The notes: generated from the letters alone by a model not told the origin. DNA of 64,000 nt from Solirubrobacter deserti (GCF_003344625.1 NZ_QPKJ02000011.1:62001-126000); one strand, 5' to 3'. Counted from the stretch's first letter, positions 33,339 to 43,154 are shown. Program-made: numbers and translations.

Positions 33339-33442
33339 CGAGGCGTGGCGTCGAGGGCGCCGCCGCAATGCGGGCAACCTGCCCGCTCTGCAACGCGCGC
33401 CTCCGGCCACAGCCGAAGACAGCGAAGGCACAGGATCCTCAT
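33335..33442 (-). CDS. 35-aa zinc-ribbon protein
   Basis: A short gene found by reading the minus strand: ATG 33442, reading MRILCLRCLRLWPEARVAER, then a CPHC pair and TAG. Two CxxC knuckles 20 residues apart can form a zinc ribbon. A textbook AAAGGAGG ribosome site lies 5 bases before the ATG, the strongest in the window. Its stop overlaps the ogt stop. Function unknown; small stand-alone ribbons often bind RNA, protein or metal. Confidence 0.75.
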   Translation of the reverse strand: MRILCLRCLRLWPEARVAERAGCPHCGGALDATPR

Positions 33443-33513
33443 AGATCCTCCTTTCATCGGCCGAGAGCGCTGCGATGGCGCTCGATCAGCACTGTCAAGC
33501 TTATCGGCAGGCA

Positions 33514-33528
33514 TTCAGGGAACCTGAA
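33514..33528. promoter_or_regulatory. Palindrome upstream of the glucan phosphorylase gene
   Basis: TTCAGG-GAA-CCTGAA, a perfect 6-bp inverted repeat ending 5 bases before the annotated ATG of the phosphorylase. Its position fits an operator near the transcription start. The regulator is unknown. Confidence 0.4.
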
Positions 33529-33533
33529 GACCT

Positions 33534-35675
33534 ATGCTGGCCCACGTGCAAGCAGGCAGCCGCGACCTGGAGCGAGCCGCCGAGGCGCTCGCTTCTCGCC
33601 TTCCAGAACCGTTGGGCGTCTACGCCCGTCTCGCCTATAACTACCGCTGGGCTTGGGACCCGGACGGCCCCGACGTGTTCCGCGACCTGGACCCGGAGCG
33701 CTGGGAGAAGGTCGCCGAGAACCCGGTCAAGCAGCTGCAGGAGGCGTCGACCGCCGGCCTGAGCGCCGCGGCGCAGAACCCCGAGCTCCTCGCCCGCGTC
33801 GCGGCCGTCGAGGAGCGCGTGAACGCCGACCTCAACCGCCCGCCCCACGACGGCCCCGCGTCGACCGAGCGCCCGATCGCGTACTTCTCCGCCGAGTACG
33901 GCTTCCACGGCTCGTTCCCGATTTACTCGGGCGGGCTCGGCGCGCTCGCCGGCGACATCCTCAAGGAGGCGTCCGACCGCGCGTGGCCGCTGGTCGCCGT
34001 CGGCCTCCTGTACCGCCACGGCTACTTCCGCCAGCGCATCGACAACCGCGGTTGGCAGCACGAGTACTGGGTCGACACCGACCCGGACCGCCTCCCCGCC
34101 GCGCTCGTCACCGACGACGCCGGCAAGCCGATCACGATCTGCGTCCACATCGGCACCGAGGAGGTCGTGGCGCAGATCTGGCGCACGAACGTCGGCCGCG
34201 TGCCGCTGTACCTGCTCGACGCCGAGCGCCCGGAGAACAACGAGTCCGCGCGCTGGATCACGAGCCGTTTGTACATCGGCGACGAGGACACGCGCCTGGC
34301 CCAGTACATGCTGCTCGGCATCGGCGGCGTGCGCGCGCTCGAGGCGATGGCGATCGAGCCGAGCATCGTGCACCTCAACGAGGGCCACGCGGCGTTCGCC
34401 TCGCTGGAGCTGGCCAAGCGCGAGTACAGCGGCCAGGGCTCGCTCGGCCCCGCGCTCGACGTCGCGCGTCAGCGGACGGTCTTCACCACCCACACGCCGG
34501 TCCCGGCCGGCAACGACACCTACCCGGCCCATCAGGTCGAGAGCGTGCTCGAGCACATGGCCGGCACGCTCGGCGTCAACGCCTCGGAGGTCATCCGCCT
34601 CGGACGCACCAACCCCGAGGAGGAGGCCGAGCCGTTCGGCGTGACCCAGTTCGCGCTGCGCACGAGCCGCGCCGCCAACGGCGTCGCCCGCCGCCACGGC
34701 GAGGTCGCGCGCGAGATGTGGAACGCGATGTGGCCGGACAAGGCCGTCGACGACGTGCCGATCACCCACGTCACCAACGGCGTCCACATCCCCACGTGGC
34801 TCGGCCGCCCGATGTGGGCGCTGCTGAACCAGCATCTCGGGGAGGACTGGCTCGACCGCGCGACCGACCCCGCCACCTGGGCGCCCGTGGAGGACATCCC
34901 GGCCCAGGAGCTGTGGGCCGTCCGCACCCAGCAGCGCGCCGAGCTGATCGAGTACGTGCGCCATCGCGCCGTCGTGGACCGGCTGGCACGGGACGAGTCG
35001 CGCCCGTACGCCGAAGCCGCGGCCGCGTTCGACCCGGACGTGCTGACGGTCGGCTTCGCCCGCCGCCTCGCGACCTACAAGCGCCTGAACCTGCTGCTGC
35101 AGGACGTCGAGCGCGCGATCCGCGTCGTCGGCAGCGACCGCCCGATCCAGGTGCTGCTCGCGGGCAAGGCGCACCCGCGCGACGACGCCGGCAAGTCGCT
35201 CGTCCAGGGCCTGTTCTCGATGAAGCACGCGCCGGGCTTCGCGGGCCGCGTCGCCTACCTGGACGACTACGACCTGCGCATGGCCGCCCATCTGGTCCGC
35301 GGCTGCGACGTCTGGATCAACCTCCCGCGCCCGCCGCTGGAGGCGTCCGGCACGTCCGGCATGAAGAACGTGATGAACGGCGGCCTGCAGCTGTCGGTGC
35401 TCGACGGCTGGTGGGCGGAGGGCTACGACGGCGACAACGGCTGGGCGCTGCCGGGCGACGTCGACCCCGATCACGGCGCCCAGGACGCGCGCCACGCGCA
35501 CGAGCTCTTCCGGCTGCTGGAGGAAGAGGTCGCGCCCGAGTTCTACACGGCCGGCGAAGACGGCATCCCCAAGAACTGGGTGACCCGGATCCGGCGCTCG
35601 CTGCGCACGCTCGGCCCGGAGTTCGGCGCCGGGCGCATGCTCGAGGACTACGAGAAGAAGGTCTACGGGAAGTGA
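33534..35675 (+). CDS. glgP: Alpha-glucan phosphorylase
   Basis: 713 aa, the shorter GT35 alpha-glucan phosphorylase type. It releases glucose-1-phosphate from glycogen or maltodextrin using PLP. FSAEYGFHGSFPIYSGGLGALAGD, VHLNEGHAAFASLEL, THTPVPAGNDTY and EASGTSGMKNVMNGGLQLSVLDGWW are family landmarks; the last contains the PLP/phosphate region. The start may be ATG 33534 or the GTG at 33546. It could feed glucose-phosphate to the tkt/pgi/zwf genes of the same window. Confidence 0.93.
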   Translation: MLAHVQAGSRDLERAAEALASRLPEPLGVYARLAYNYRWAWDPDGPDVFRDLDPERWEKVAENPVKQLQEASTAGLSAAAQNPELLARVAAVEERVNADLNRPPHDGPASTERPIAYFSAEYGFHGSFPIYSGGLGALAGDILKEASDRAWPLVAVGLLYRHGYFRQRIDNRGWQHEYWVDTDPDRLPAALVTDDAGKPITICVHIGTEEVVAQIWRTNVGRVPLYLLDAERPENNESARWITSRLYIGDEDTRLAQYMLLGIGGVRALEAMAIEPSIVHLNEGHAAFASLELAKREYSGQGSLGPALDVARQRTVFTTHTPVPAGNDTYPAHQVESVLEHMAGTLGVNASEVIRLGRTNPEEEAEPFGVTQFALRTSRAANGVARRHGEVAREMWNAMWPDKAVDDVPITHVTNGVHIPTWLGRPMWALLNQHLGEDWLDRATDPATWAPVEDIPAQELWAVRTQQRAELIEYVRHRAVVDRLARDESRPYAEAAAAFDPDVLTVGFARRLATYKRLNLLLQDVERAIRVVGSDRPIQVLLAGKAHPRDDAGKSLVQGLFSMKHAPGFAGRVAYLDDYDLRMAAHLVRGCDVWINLPRPPLEASGTSGMKNVMNGGLQLSVLDGWWAEGYDGDNGWALPGDVDPDHGAQDARHAHELFRLLEEEVAPEFYTAGEDGIPKNWVTRIRRSLRTLGPEFGAGRMLEDYEKKVYGK

Positions 35676-35717
35676 AGGCGGGCATTCCCTCCACCCCACC
35701 TCGATCATCCGACCTCA
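35674..35717 (+). repeat. Dispersed ~45-bp repeat, copy C
   Basis: It begins at the glgP TGA: GAAGGCGGGCATTCCCTCCA, then CCCCACCTC and GATCATCCGACCTCAA. It is the most diverged of the three copies (about 37 of 45 positions against copy A). It is followed by the strong hairpin at 35735-35764. Confidence 0.72.
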
Positions 35718-35734
35718 ACTCGCGCGCCGCAAGC

Positions 35735-35764
35735 GCGGGGGCGCTCCGGCCGAAGCGCCCCCGC
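35735..35764. terminator. Bidirectional GC-rich terminator between glgP and the 1715-aa gene
   Basis: Arms GCGGGGGCGCT (35735-35745) and AGCGCCCCCGC (35754-35764), a perfect 11-bp stem with an 8-base loop. It lies 59 bases past the glgP stop and 9 bases past the stop of the convergent giant gene. No U-tract. Confidence 0.75.
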
Positions 35765-35772
35765 ACCGCGTC

Positions 35773-38700
35773 CTAGCTCGCCCGCAGCACCAGCTTGAGC
35801 TTCTTGTTGCGGGCGCTCTTGGGCACCTTGACCTTCACCACGCGCGCTTCACCGGCGCGCACGTTGTAGGTCGCACGGCCCACCACACGCGCGCCCTGCT
35901 TGAGCTCGATCCGCCCGCGGCAGCGCTCGCCCTCGTCCGGGCAGGTGACCTCCACACTGACCCGGCCCGCGCTGACCTTGCCGAGCTTGGCCCGCACGGG
36001 CTTGCGAGTCGTCGGCGCCGGCAGCACGATCCTGTCGCCCGGCGTGTACGCCACCGTGACCGGCGCGCTCAGCGCCTGCGCGCTCGAGCCGGTCGCGTTG
36101 GACGCGACCACACCGCAGCGCACGGTGCGGCCGGAGCTGCCCGCGGGCACCGTCCAGGTCGCGCCCGTCGCCGCCTCGGCGCCCTCGACCAGCCACACGT
36201 AGGCGAAGCCGGTCGGGTCGTCGCTCCACGTGCCGGGCTCGCACCGCAGCTCCGCGCCAGCGGCCGCCGTGCCCGCCACGCTCGGCGCCGTGATCGCCTC
36301 GGGCTCGCGCGCCAGCACCGTCACCGCCGCGCTCGCCGCCGGCGCGCTGTCGCCACCCGCGTTGGTCGCGACCACCTGGCACGTGAGCGCACGCCCGACG
36401 TCCTCCGCCGTCGCGACGTGCGTCTCGCCCGTCGCCCCGCCGATCGCCACGCCGCCGCGCAGCCACCGGCGCGCGTACGCCGTCGGCGTGCGCGTCCACT
36501 CGCCCGTCGAGCAGGTGAGCGCCTCGCCGCGCTTGGCCGTACCGGAGATCGCGGGCGCGGCCGTGTTGATCGGCGCCGGGAGCGGCACGGTCACCGGCGC
36601 GCTCACCGCCGGCTCGCCCGCCCCCGCGTCGTTGGTGGCGGTCACCGAGCACGTGAGTGCCTTGCCCGCCGCGCTCTCCGGGATCGTGTAGGTCGCCGTC
36701 GCCACGCCCGGGACGGACGCCCCGTCGACGGACCACGAGTAGACGTACGATGCCGGGAAGTTGCGCCACGTGCCCGTGGAGCAGCTCACCGTCTCGCCCA
36801 CGCGCGCCGTTGCGCCGATCGCGGGCGGCTCCACGTTCACCGGCGCCTCGGCCTGCACGTACCCGAGCGCGCCCGTCGCGGTGCCGCCGAGGTGGACGAA
36901 CCAGCCGCCGATCCACAGCTTCGGGCCGTGCGAGTACAGCGCGAAGGCGTTGCCGTCGGCCTGCGCGTCCCAGCCCGCGAGCGTTGCGCCCGTGGCCGCG
37001 TCGACCGCCGCCAGGCCACGCCGCTCGACGCCGCCGACGCTGGTGAAGCGGCCGGCCACGAACACCGCGCCGCCGTGGCGCTCGACCGCGGTCACGTGGC
37101 CGTCGGTGGTGACCGCGAACCCGGACAAGCGCCTGCCGGTGGCGGCGTCGAGCCGCACCACAGCGCCGGACCGGCCGTTGAGGGCACCGCCGGCCACGAG
37201 CAGCGCGCCGTCCGCGTCCGCGCGCAGCACGTCGACCGCGTCCCAGCCCGCGGGCAGCTCGCCCTCGAAGCCGGGCACCGCGGCACCGTCACGGTCATAG
37301 GCCCTGAGCTCGAGCCGGTAGGCCTCGTCGACGGCCACACGCGAGACGGCGTACACGCGGTCGCCCGCGGAGAACACACGCAGCACGCGCCCGTCGGTCT
37401 CGGCCACGAGCCCGGGCTGCACGCGGCCCGTGCGCGCGTCCAGCGCGGCGAGGTTGAGGCGCCCGACGCCGTCCAGGAACGTGAACTCACCGCCGACCAG
37501 CAGCTGGTCGCCCCGGGCCGCGAGTGCGTGAATCGAGCCCGCGACCTCGAGTGCGAAGCTCTCGTCGATGCCGCCGTCCTCTGGGTCGGCGCGGCGCAGC
37601 GCCGACCCGTCCTGCGCGACGAAGTACAGCCAGCCGCCCGCCGGCGCGAGCAGCCGCGGGGCGACGCCCGCGAGCGCGAACCCGCGGTCGATCTCGCCCG
37701 TCCGGGCATCGAACGCGAACGCGTGCGTCGCGATCCCGGCCATGTCGAACGAGCCGCCGACGACGACGCGTGAGCCCGCAGCGGCGAGGCCGCCCAGCGT
37801 CAGCGGCTGCTGCGTAGCCGAGACCGTCGCATAGGCGCCGCGCAGCTGGCCGGTATCCGCGTCCAGCGCCGTCAGCCGGCCCGCCGGGGACGCGTGCCAC
37901 AGCGTCGCGCCGGCCAGCAGCAGCGGGCCGCCGGACGTGCCCGTGGACGCGCTCGGCACGCCGAAGCCGGGAACCGTCGCGCCCGTGGTGGCGTCCACGG
38001 CGTAGACGGGTCCGGCGAGGCCCGCGACCGTCGTGGCGGTGGAGACGTAGACCACGCCGTCGCCGACGGCGAGCCCGCGCACGATCGAGTTCGCGGCGAC
38101 CGTGGGGATGAACGCCGTGTCCAGCGTGCCGGCGTCGTCGGTGCGGATCGCGGCCAGCGCGCGGCGGGCCGTGCCGTTGACCGTCGTGACGTTGCCGGCG
38201 ACGAACAGCCGCGTGCCGGAGACGACGAGCTCGTCGATCAGGGCGCCGGCGGCGGTCGGGGCCCACGTGTGGTCGACGGCGCCCGTAACGGCGTCGGCGC
38301 GCGCCAGGCGCGTGTGCGTGGCGTCGCCGGCGCGGGTGAACTGGCCGCCCACGTACAGGCGGTCGCCGTCGACCGTGAGCGCCTGCACCACGCCGCCCGT
38401 GACGGCGACGGGCGTGAAGCCCGCGACCGGCGCGCCGTCCGCGCCCACGGCGATGACGCCGGACGCACCGCCCAGGTAGACCGTGCCGCCGCGCACCGCC
38501 AGCGCGCTGATCGCACCGGTGACCGCCGGGGCCCAGCCGGAGACCGTGCCGTCCGCACGGATGTGCGCCAGCCCGGCGCGGGCGGTCTCGCCCACGCGCG
38601 TGAACGAGCCGGAGAGGTACACGCCGCCCGCGCCGTCGGAGACGATCGCGGTGACCGTGCCGTCCACGCGCGGCCAGCCGTCGGCCAGCGCCCCGACGAG

Positions 38701-40920
38701 CGGGTCCACCACCGCGACCGAACCCGTGTCGCGCACCAGCCCCGAGAGTCCGGAGGTGTTGAAGTAGTCGCCCGTGGCGTACACGCGCGGGCCGTCACCC
38801 AGCAGGCCCGTGACCATGTCGCGCGCCTGCCGGCCGATGCCGTGCCCGCGGTCGGACGGCATCGCCCCGGAGGCCGGGGCGCCTGGGCGCGCCGGCGGGA
38901 GCAGGCGTCCGAGGTTGCGCAGGATGGACGTCTCGCCCGTCACCCACACGTCGCCTGACGGCGTCACGGCGAGCGTCTGGTCGCCGAGCCCGAAGTCGGC
39001 GAACAGCGGCTGATCGCCGATGGTGGTCACGACCTGCGGCTCGAGCGTCGCGCCGTCCGCCAGACCCGCGACCGGCACGCGCCAGACGCTGCGGTCGAAC
39101 ATCCGCGGCTCGGAGAAGTCGCCCTCACCCGTCAACGCCACGAGCGCGCCGTCTGGCGCCGTTGCGAGGTCGAGGATCCGCGCGAGCGAGGTCGGGCGGA
39201 CGAACGTGCGCGTCGTGCGCGCCGCGACGTCGTAGGCGATCAACGCGAGCTCCGGCGCCTCCAAGAACACCGTGCCGCCGTCGCGCGTGACCGCGAGCCC
39301 GGTGGCCACGGCGTCGTGGACCTTCTCCGCCGTCCCGTCGGGGGCGACGCGCAACACTCCCTGCGGCGACGCGACCCACCAGCCGCCGGTGCGCGGGTCA
39401 CGGGCGAGGTCTCCGCCGTAGTCGAGGTTCACGGGCGCACCGTCGAGCGTGATCGGCGTGGTCTTGACACCGGTCGCCTCGCCGCCGGTGCGGCGCAGCG
39501 CGACCTCGAGGATCGCGCCCGGGCCGGCGTTGCCGCCCGGCGAGCCGCCGTGCAGCACCGCGAGGCGCGTGCTGTCGACCGCGGTCAGACCGTGGAGCCG
39601 GTAGAGCGGCTCGTCGGCGGCGGCGATCTGACGGCGGCCGTCCGGAAGGTCGCGGCGCATCGCGGCGCGGAAGACGGTGAAGCCGCGCGGGTTGCCCGCG
39701 TCGACGGTGAGCAACAGGTTGCGCTGCGGGACGGCGAGGATGCCCTCGGGCTCGCCGCCGCTCGGGAGCGCCTGCATGAGCTTGGGCTGCGTGGGGTCCG
39801 TGACGTCGACGAACACGACCGCGTCGCCGCGCTCGGCGCCGATCGCGGCGACGGTCGTGCGCCCGTAGGTGCCGACATCGACGCCCTCGAACTCGGCGCC
39901 GTGCGACGTGCTGCGGTCGTCGGGATACAGGCCGCGGTCGGCGAGGTACTTCTCGACGCGCTCCTTGGAGTCGTACACGAGCGTGCCGTCGAGGGCGTGG
40001 ATCGTGAACGAGCGCCCGCCCAGGCCGGCCTCGCCCTCGTTGGCGAGGATCACGTGCTCGCCGCCGGGCAACAAGCCGATGGCGTCCGGCTCGCGCGGCG
40101 CGCCGAGCGTGGCGTCCTGGCGGTCCGTGAGCGGGTCGGTGAACGCGATCCGGTTGGGCGTCCGGTTGCGGTCCGAGAGCTGGTTGTCGGTGCGCCCGGC
40201 GCTCCAGATGTCGGTGATCGCGTTGCCCGGGATGTCGACGACCGCGACCGCGTTGTTCTCCTGCAGCGTGACGACGGCCGTGTTGTCGGGCCGGATGTCG
40301 ATGAACTCGGGCTGGAGGTCGTTCGGGTTCGCCAGCGCGGGGTCGGTCGCGTCGATCGCGATCCCGTTGATCTCCCAGTCCGCCGGGTCGGTTCCTTCCA
40401 GCCTCACGCGCGCGAGCTCGCCCTGGACGCCGGCGGGCTCGTTCTCGATGGCGATCAGCGCCCACTGGCCGTCGGGGGAGATCGCGACGCCGTCGGGCTG
40501 GCCCGCGAGCGGCCACGTGACCAGCGGCGCCAGCGTGCGCGCGTCGAACACCGACAGGCGCGAGACCTGCAGCGTGCCGCTGGCCTTCTGGGTGACGAGC
40601 AGGTGACGCCCGTCCGGCGTGACGTTGACCGAGGTGACGTAGGCGCCGTTGCCGATGCCGATCGTGCGCTGGAACTTCGGCTTGGCCGGGTCGCTGAGGT
40701 CCCAGGCGCTGAAGCCACGCTCGCCGAGCGTGGTGAACAGCCGCATGCCGTCGGGCGTGACGTCGGCGATCTCCGGCGTCTGGCTGCCGGACGTCGGACC
40801 GGGCGGTGGTCCGGACCGGCTGACGAGCTCGAACGTGTCGTAGGCGGGCGGTTTCGCCGCCTGCGCCGGTGAGGCCAGGATCAGGAGCGCCGCGATGACG
40901 GCGCCGAACAACGACCGCAT
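35773..40920 (-). CDS. Giant secreted propeller protein with three C-terminal Ig-like repeats
   Basis: 1715 aa from ATG 40920 (GGAGGG 3 bases upstream). Signal peptide to about residue 22. Residues about 40-430 resemble the choice-of-anchor/LVIVD propeller (FSAWDLSDPAKPKFQRTIG, IGLLPGGEHVILANEGE). The middle is a further series of propeller blades of the VYLSGSFTRVGETARAGLA type, then three Ig-like repeats, each with a Cys pair and a Trp (ETVSCSTGTWRNFP, EALTCSTGEW, AELRCEPGTW). A basic tail ends it. No TM or sortase signal is seen. Likely a surface-binding protein; ligand unknown. Confidence 0.88.
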   Translation of the reverse strand: MRSLFGAVIAALLILASPAQAAKPPAYDTFELVSRSGPPPGPTSGSQTPEIADVTPDGMRLFTTLGERGFSAWDLSDPAKPKFQRTIGIGNGAYVTSVNVTPDGRHLLVTQKASGTLQVSRLSVFDARTLAPLVTWPLAGQPDGVAISPDGQWALIAIENEPAGVQGELARVRLEGTDPADWEINGIAIDATDPALANPNDLQPEFIDIRPDNTAVVTLQENNAVAVVDIPGNAITDIWSAGRTDNQLSDRNRTPNRIAFTDPLTDRQDATLGAPREPDAIGLLPGGEHVILANEGEAGLGGRSFTIHALDGTLVYDSKERVEKYLADRGLYPDDRSTSHGAEFEGVDVGTYGRTTVAAIGAERGDAVVFVDVTDPTQPKLMQALPSGGEPEGILAVPQRNLLLTVDAGNPRGFTVFRAAMRRDLPDGRRQIAAADEPLYRLHGLTAVDSTRLAVLHGGSPGGNAGPGAILEVALRRTGGEATGVKTTPITLDGAPVNLDYGGDLARDPRTGGWWVASPQGVLRVAPDGTAEKVHDAVATGLAVTRDGGTVFLEAPELALIAYDVAARTTRTFVRPTSLARILDLATAPDGALVALTGEGDFSEPRMFDRSVWRVPVAGLADGATLEPQVVTTIGDQPLFADFGLGDQTLAVTPSGDVWVTGETSILRNLGRLLPPARPGAPASGAMPSDRGHGIGRQARDMVTGLLGDGPRVYATGDYFNTSGLSGLVRDTGSVAVVDPLVGALADGWPRVDGTVTAIVSDGAGGVYLSGSFTRVGETARAGLAHIRADGTVSGWAPAVTGAISALAVRGGTVYLGGASGVIAVGADGAPVAGFTPVAVTGGVVQALTVDGDRLYVGGQFTRAGDATHTRLARADAVTGAVDHTWAPTAAGALIDELVVSGTRLFVAGNVTTVNGTARRALAAIRTDDAGTLDTAFIPTVAANSIVRGLAVGDGVVYVSTATTVAGLAGPVYAVDATTGATVPGFGVPSASTGTSGGPLLLAGATLWHASPAGRLTALDADTGQLRGAYATVSATQQPLTLGGLAAAGSRVVVGGSFDMAGIATHAFAFDARTGEIDRGFALAGVAPRLLAPAGGWLYFVAQDGSALRRADPEDGGIDESFALEVAGSIHALAARGDQLLVGGEFTFLDGVGRLNLAALDARTGRVQPGLVAETDGRVLRVFSAGDRVYAVSRVAVDEAYRLELRAYDRDGAAVPGFEGELPAGWDAVDVLRADADGALLVAGGALNGRSGAVVRLDAATGRRLSGFAVTTDGHVTAVERHGGAVFVAGRFTSVGGVERRGLAAVDAATGATLAGWDAQADGNAFALYSHGPKLWIGGWFVHLGGTATGALGYVQAEAPVNVEPPAIGATARVGETVSCSTGTWRNFPASYVYSWSVDGASVPGVATATYTIPESAAGKALTCSVTATNDAGAGEPAVSAPVTVPLPAPINTAAPAISGTAKRGEALTCSTGEWTRTPTAYARRWLRGGVAIGGATGETHVATAEDVGRALTCQVVATNAGGDSAPAASAAVTVLAREPEAITAPSVAGTAAAGAELRCEPGTWSDDPTGFAYVWLVEGAEAATGATWTVPAGSSGRTVRCGVVASNATGSSAQALSAPVTVAYTPGDRIVLPAPTTRKPVRAKLGKVSAGRVSVEVTCPDEGERCRGRIELKQGARVVGRATYNVRAGEARVVKVKVPKSARNKKLKLVLRAS

Positions 40921-40997
40921 ATTCCCTCCGTGGATGGGGACCGGCGAAGAGTCCACCGGACCCAGCGGTCCGCGGCAACGGCCACTTACGGGATGTT

Positions 40998-41017
40998 CAC
41001 GCCGCATTCACGGCGTG
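40998..41017 (-). terminator. Hairpin after the 41025 gene
   Basis: CACGCCG (40998-41004) and CGGCGTG (41011-41017), 7-bp stem, 6-base loop, 8 bases past the stop of the zinc-ribbon membrane gene. It lies in the upstream region of the giant gene. Confidence 0.5.
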
Positions 41018-41024
41018 GGCGCGC

Positions 41025-41495
41025 TCAGGGTTCGATGATCTCGGGTTCGGTCGGCGTCGGGGTGACCGAAGCGTCGGGGGTCGTCTCGCCCTCGATCGTC
41101 GGCTCCGGCGGGAGCTCGCCCTCGGTGGTGGGTGCGGGCGTCGGGGTCTCGGTCGGCAGCGGCGTCACCGTCGGCGTCGGCACCGCGCCCACGCCGCCGG
41201 CCGGGATGCGTGCGTCCAGCTCACGGCGCACGTCGGTCTGCAGCTGCTGGAAGTTGCGGTCGATCTCGCCGCGGACCGAGTTCACGCGGTCGTCGACCTC
41301 CTGGACGGTGATGTAGAACATCAGGCCGACGCCGGCCAGCACGACGAGCGCCGTCACCACGAGCATCCACGGCGCCACGCCCCCGCTGCGACGGAAGTTC
41401 GCCGTGCAGTACGGGCACTGCGGACCGGTCGCCCACGAGATCCGAGCGCACTTGGGACATACGCGCTGCGGAGGCGCGCCGACTGAACCCTCCAT
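41025..41495 (-). CDS. Zinc-ribbon membrane protein with Pro/Thr-rich tail
   Basis: 156 aa. An N-terminal zinc ribbon with CPKC and CPYC (about residues 13-30), one TM segment (WMLVVTALVVLAGVGLMFYI), a short coiled-coil (VQEVDDRVNSVRGEIDRNFQ) and a Pro/Thr/Glu-rich tail of about 60 residues. The ribbon should be cytoplasmic and the tail outside. Unknown role; the ribbon-TM-tail plan recurs in the 43561 gene. Confidence 0.82.
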   Translation of the reverse strand: MEGSVGAPPQRVCPKCARISWATGPQCPYCTANFRRSGGVAPWMLVVTALVVLAGVGLMFYITVQEVDDRVNSVRGEIDRNFQQLQTDVRRELDARIPAGGVGAVPTPTVTPLPTETPTPAPTTEGELPPEPTIEGETTPDASVTPTPTEPEIIEP

Positions 41496-41556
41496 ATCCC
41501 ACTAGCGTAGGACAAGGTCCGGGCTCGCCGACGCGCCTCATGCGCAGTTCAGTGCG

Positions 41557-43065
41557 TCATGGCCGCTGCCACGTCAGCGTGAAGGCGCCGCTGCCGCTGT
41601 AGGAGGAGACGCGCCAGTAGTAGTACCCGGGCGTTCCGGAGTAGCGGATCTCCTCCACCGACTGCGGCGAGTCCGACACCGCGACCTGCGTCCAGCCGGA
41701 GCCGTTCCACTTGAGCAGCGACACGTCGAAGTCGGTGCCCGCCGGGCCGGTCAGGCACGCGCGGTGCGTGCCGGCGACCGTCGACTGGTAGTAGGTGCCG
41801 TTCGGGACGATCACGGACGCGCCGGCGCGCGCGAGCGAGCCCGTCGCGGTCTGGTTCCCGCACGGCGCGGGCGTCGGCGTGGGAGTGGGAGTCGGCGTCG
41901 GGCTCGGGGTCGGCGTGGGCGTGGGCGTCGTGCCGCCGCCGGACGCGGCGACGTGCAGCAGCCGGTTCGGCGAGCCGGTCCCCGGGCTGGAGACCTTGCC
42001 GGTCGTCGCGGCGCCGATCAGCGCGCTCGCGACCTCCGCGGGGCTCGCCGTGGGGTTGCCCTGCAGGAAGACGGCGGCCGCACCCGCGACGTGCGGCGAG
42101 GCCATCGACGTGCCGCTGATCGTGCTCGTCGCCGTGTTGGACGTGTGCCAGGCGGACGTGATGCCGCTGCCTGGGGCGAAGACGTCGACGCAGCTGCCGT
42201 AGTTGGAGAACGAGGCGCGAGCGTCGGTGCGCGTCGTCGCGCCGACCGTGATCGCCTCGGCCGTGCGCGCCGGCGACGAATTGCACGCGTTGGCGTTCTC
42301 GTTGCCGGCCGCGAGCGCGTACGTCACGCCGGCGTTGATCGAGTTGCGAACGGCGGTGTCGAGCGCGTTGGAGATGCCGCCGCCGAGGCTCATGTTGGCG
42401 ACCGCCGGCCCGCTGCCCCGATTGCTGGTCACCCAGTTCACGCCCGCGATCACGCCGGACGTGGTGCCGTCGCCGTTGCAGTCGAGCACGCGCACCGCGA
42501 CCAGCGACACGTTCTTCGCGACGCCGTACGTGCTGCCGCCGACCGTGCCCGCGACGTGCGTGCCGTGGCCGTTGCAGTCATCGGCGCTGCCGCCGTCGAC
42601 GGCGTCGTAGCCGCTCGTCGCGCGCCCGCCGAAGTCGCCGTGGGTGAGCCGGATGCCGGTGTCGATGATGAACGCCTTCACGTTCTGGCCGGTGTTGCCG
42701 TAGGTGTAGGTCGTGCTGAGCGGCAGATCGCGCTGGTCGAGGCGGTCGAGCCCCCACGTCGCGTTCGCCTGCGTCGCGCCGACACTGATCACCTGGTCCT
42801 GCTCCACGAACGCGACGGCCGGGTCCTGCTTGACGGCCGCGAGCGCCTTGCCGTCGAGCTCGGCGGCGAATCCGTTGAGCACGCGACCGAAGCTCTCGCG
42901 CTGGATCTGCCCCCCGCGGTCGCGCGCCTTCTTCTTGACGGTCGTGGTGCTCGCGTTGTCCTTGAGCACGACGATGTACTGCCCGTCGATCGGCTCCTGC
43001 GCGTACGCGCTCGACGGAACGACCACGAGCGCTGCCCCGAGCAGCGCCAGTGCCACTGACCTCAA
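41557..43065 (-). CDS. Secreted proteinase K-like subtilisin (S8)
   Basis: 502 aa, TTG start at 43065 with GGGAGG upstream. A signal peptide is followed by an I9 propeptide (about 28-93, QYIVVLKDNAS). The catalytic domain has Asp135 (AFIIDTGI), His167 (GHGTHVAGT), oxyanion Asn255 and Ser320 (SGTSMASPH). A Pro-Thr linker of about 25 residues leads to a C-terminal PPC-like beta domain (residues about 405-502). An extracellular protease, probably self-activating. All catalytic residues are intact. Confidence 0.95.
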   Translation of the reverse strand: MRSVALALLGAALVVVPSSAYAQEPIDGQYIVVLKDNASTTTVKKKARDRGGQIQRESFGRVLNGFAAELDGKALAAVKQDPAVAFVEQDQVISVGATQANATWGLDRLDQRDLPLSTTYTYGNTGQNVKAFIIDTGIRLTHGDFGGRATSGYDAVDGGSADDCNGHGTHVAGTVGGSTYGVAKNVSLVAVRVLDCNGDGTTSGVIAGVNWVTSNRGSGPAVANMSLGGGISNALDTAVRNSINAGVTYALAAGNENANACNSSPARTAEAITVGATTRTDARASFSNYGSCVDVFAPGSGITSAWHTSNTATSTISGTSMASPHVAGAAAVFLQGNPTASPAEVASALIGAATTGKVSSPGTGSPNRLLHVAASGGGTTPTPTPTPSPTPTPTPTPTPAPCGNQTATGSLARAGASVIVPNGTYYQSTVAGTHRACLTGPAGTDFDVSLLKWNGSGWTQVAVSDSPQSVEEIRYSGTPGYYYWRVSSYSGSGAFTLTWQRP

Positions 43066-43107
43066 CTTCGGCCTCCCTTTGGCCCCTGACTGTTCAGGAC
43101 GTCAAAC

Positions 43108-43125
43108 CGTCCCGCTCCCGGGACG
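43108..43125. promoter_or_regulatory. Inverted repeat between subtilase and ArsC-like genes
   Basis: CGTCCCG (43108-43114) and CGGGACG (43119-43125), 7-bp stem with a 4-base loop, in the shared upstream region. A second 5-bp repeat CCTGA/TCAGG is at 43085-43098. Possible operator of either gene. Confidence 0.35.
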
Positions 43126-43154
43126 CAGGTTAAGCGGACGACGCGCCCCGGCAC

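Noticed and set aside
41866..41940. GTGGGAGTGGG-like tandem repeat as a CRISPR or satellite
   Set aside because: It is the codon pattern of the Pro-Thr linker in the subtilase; no spacers or regular direct repeats.
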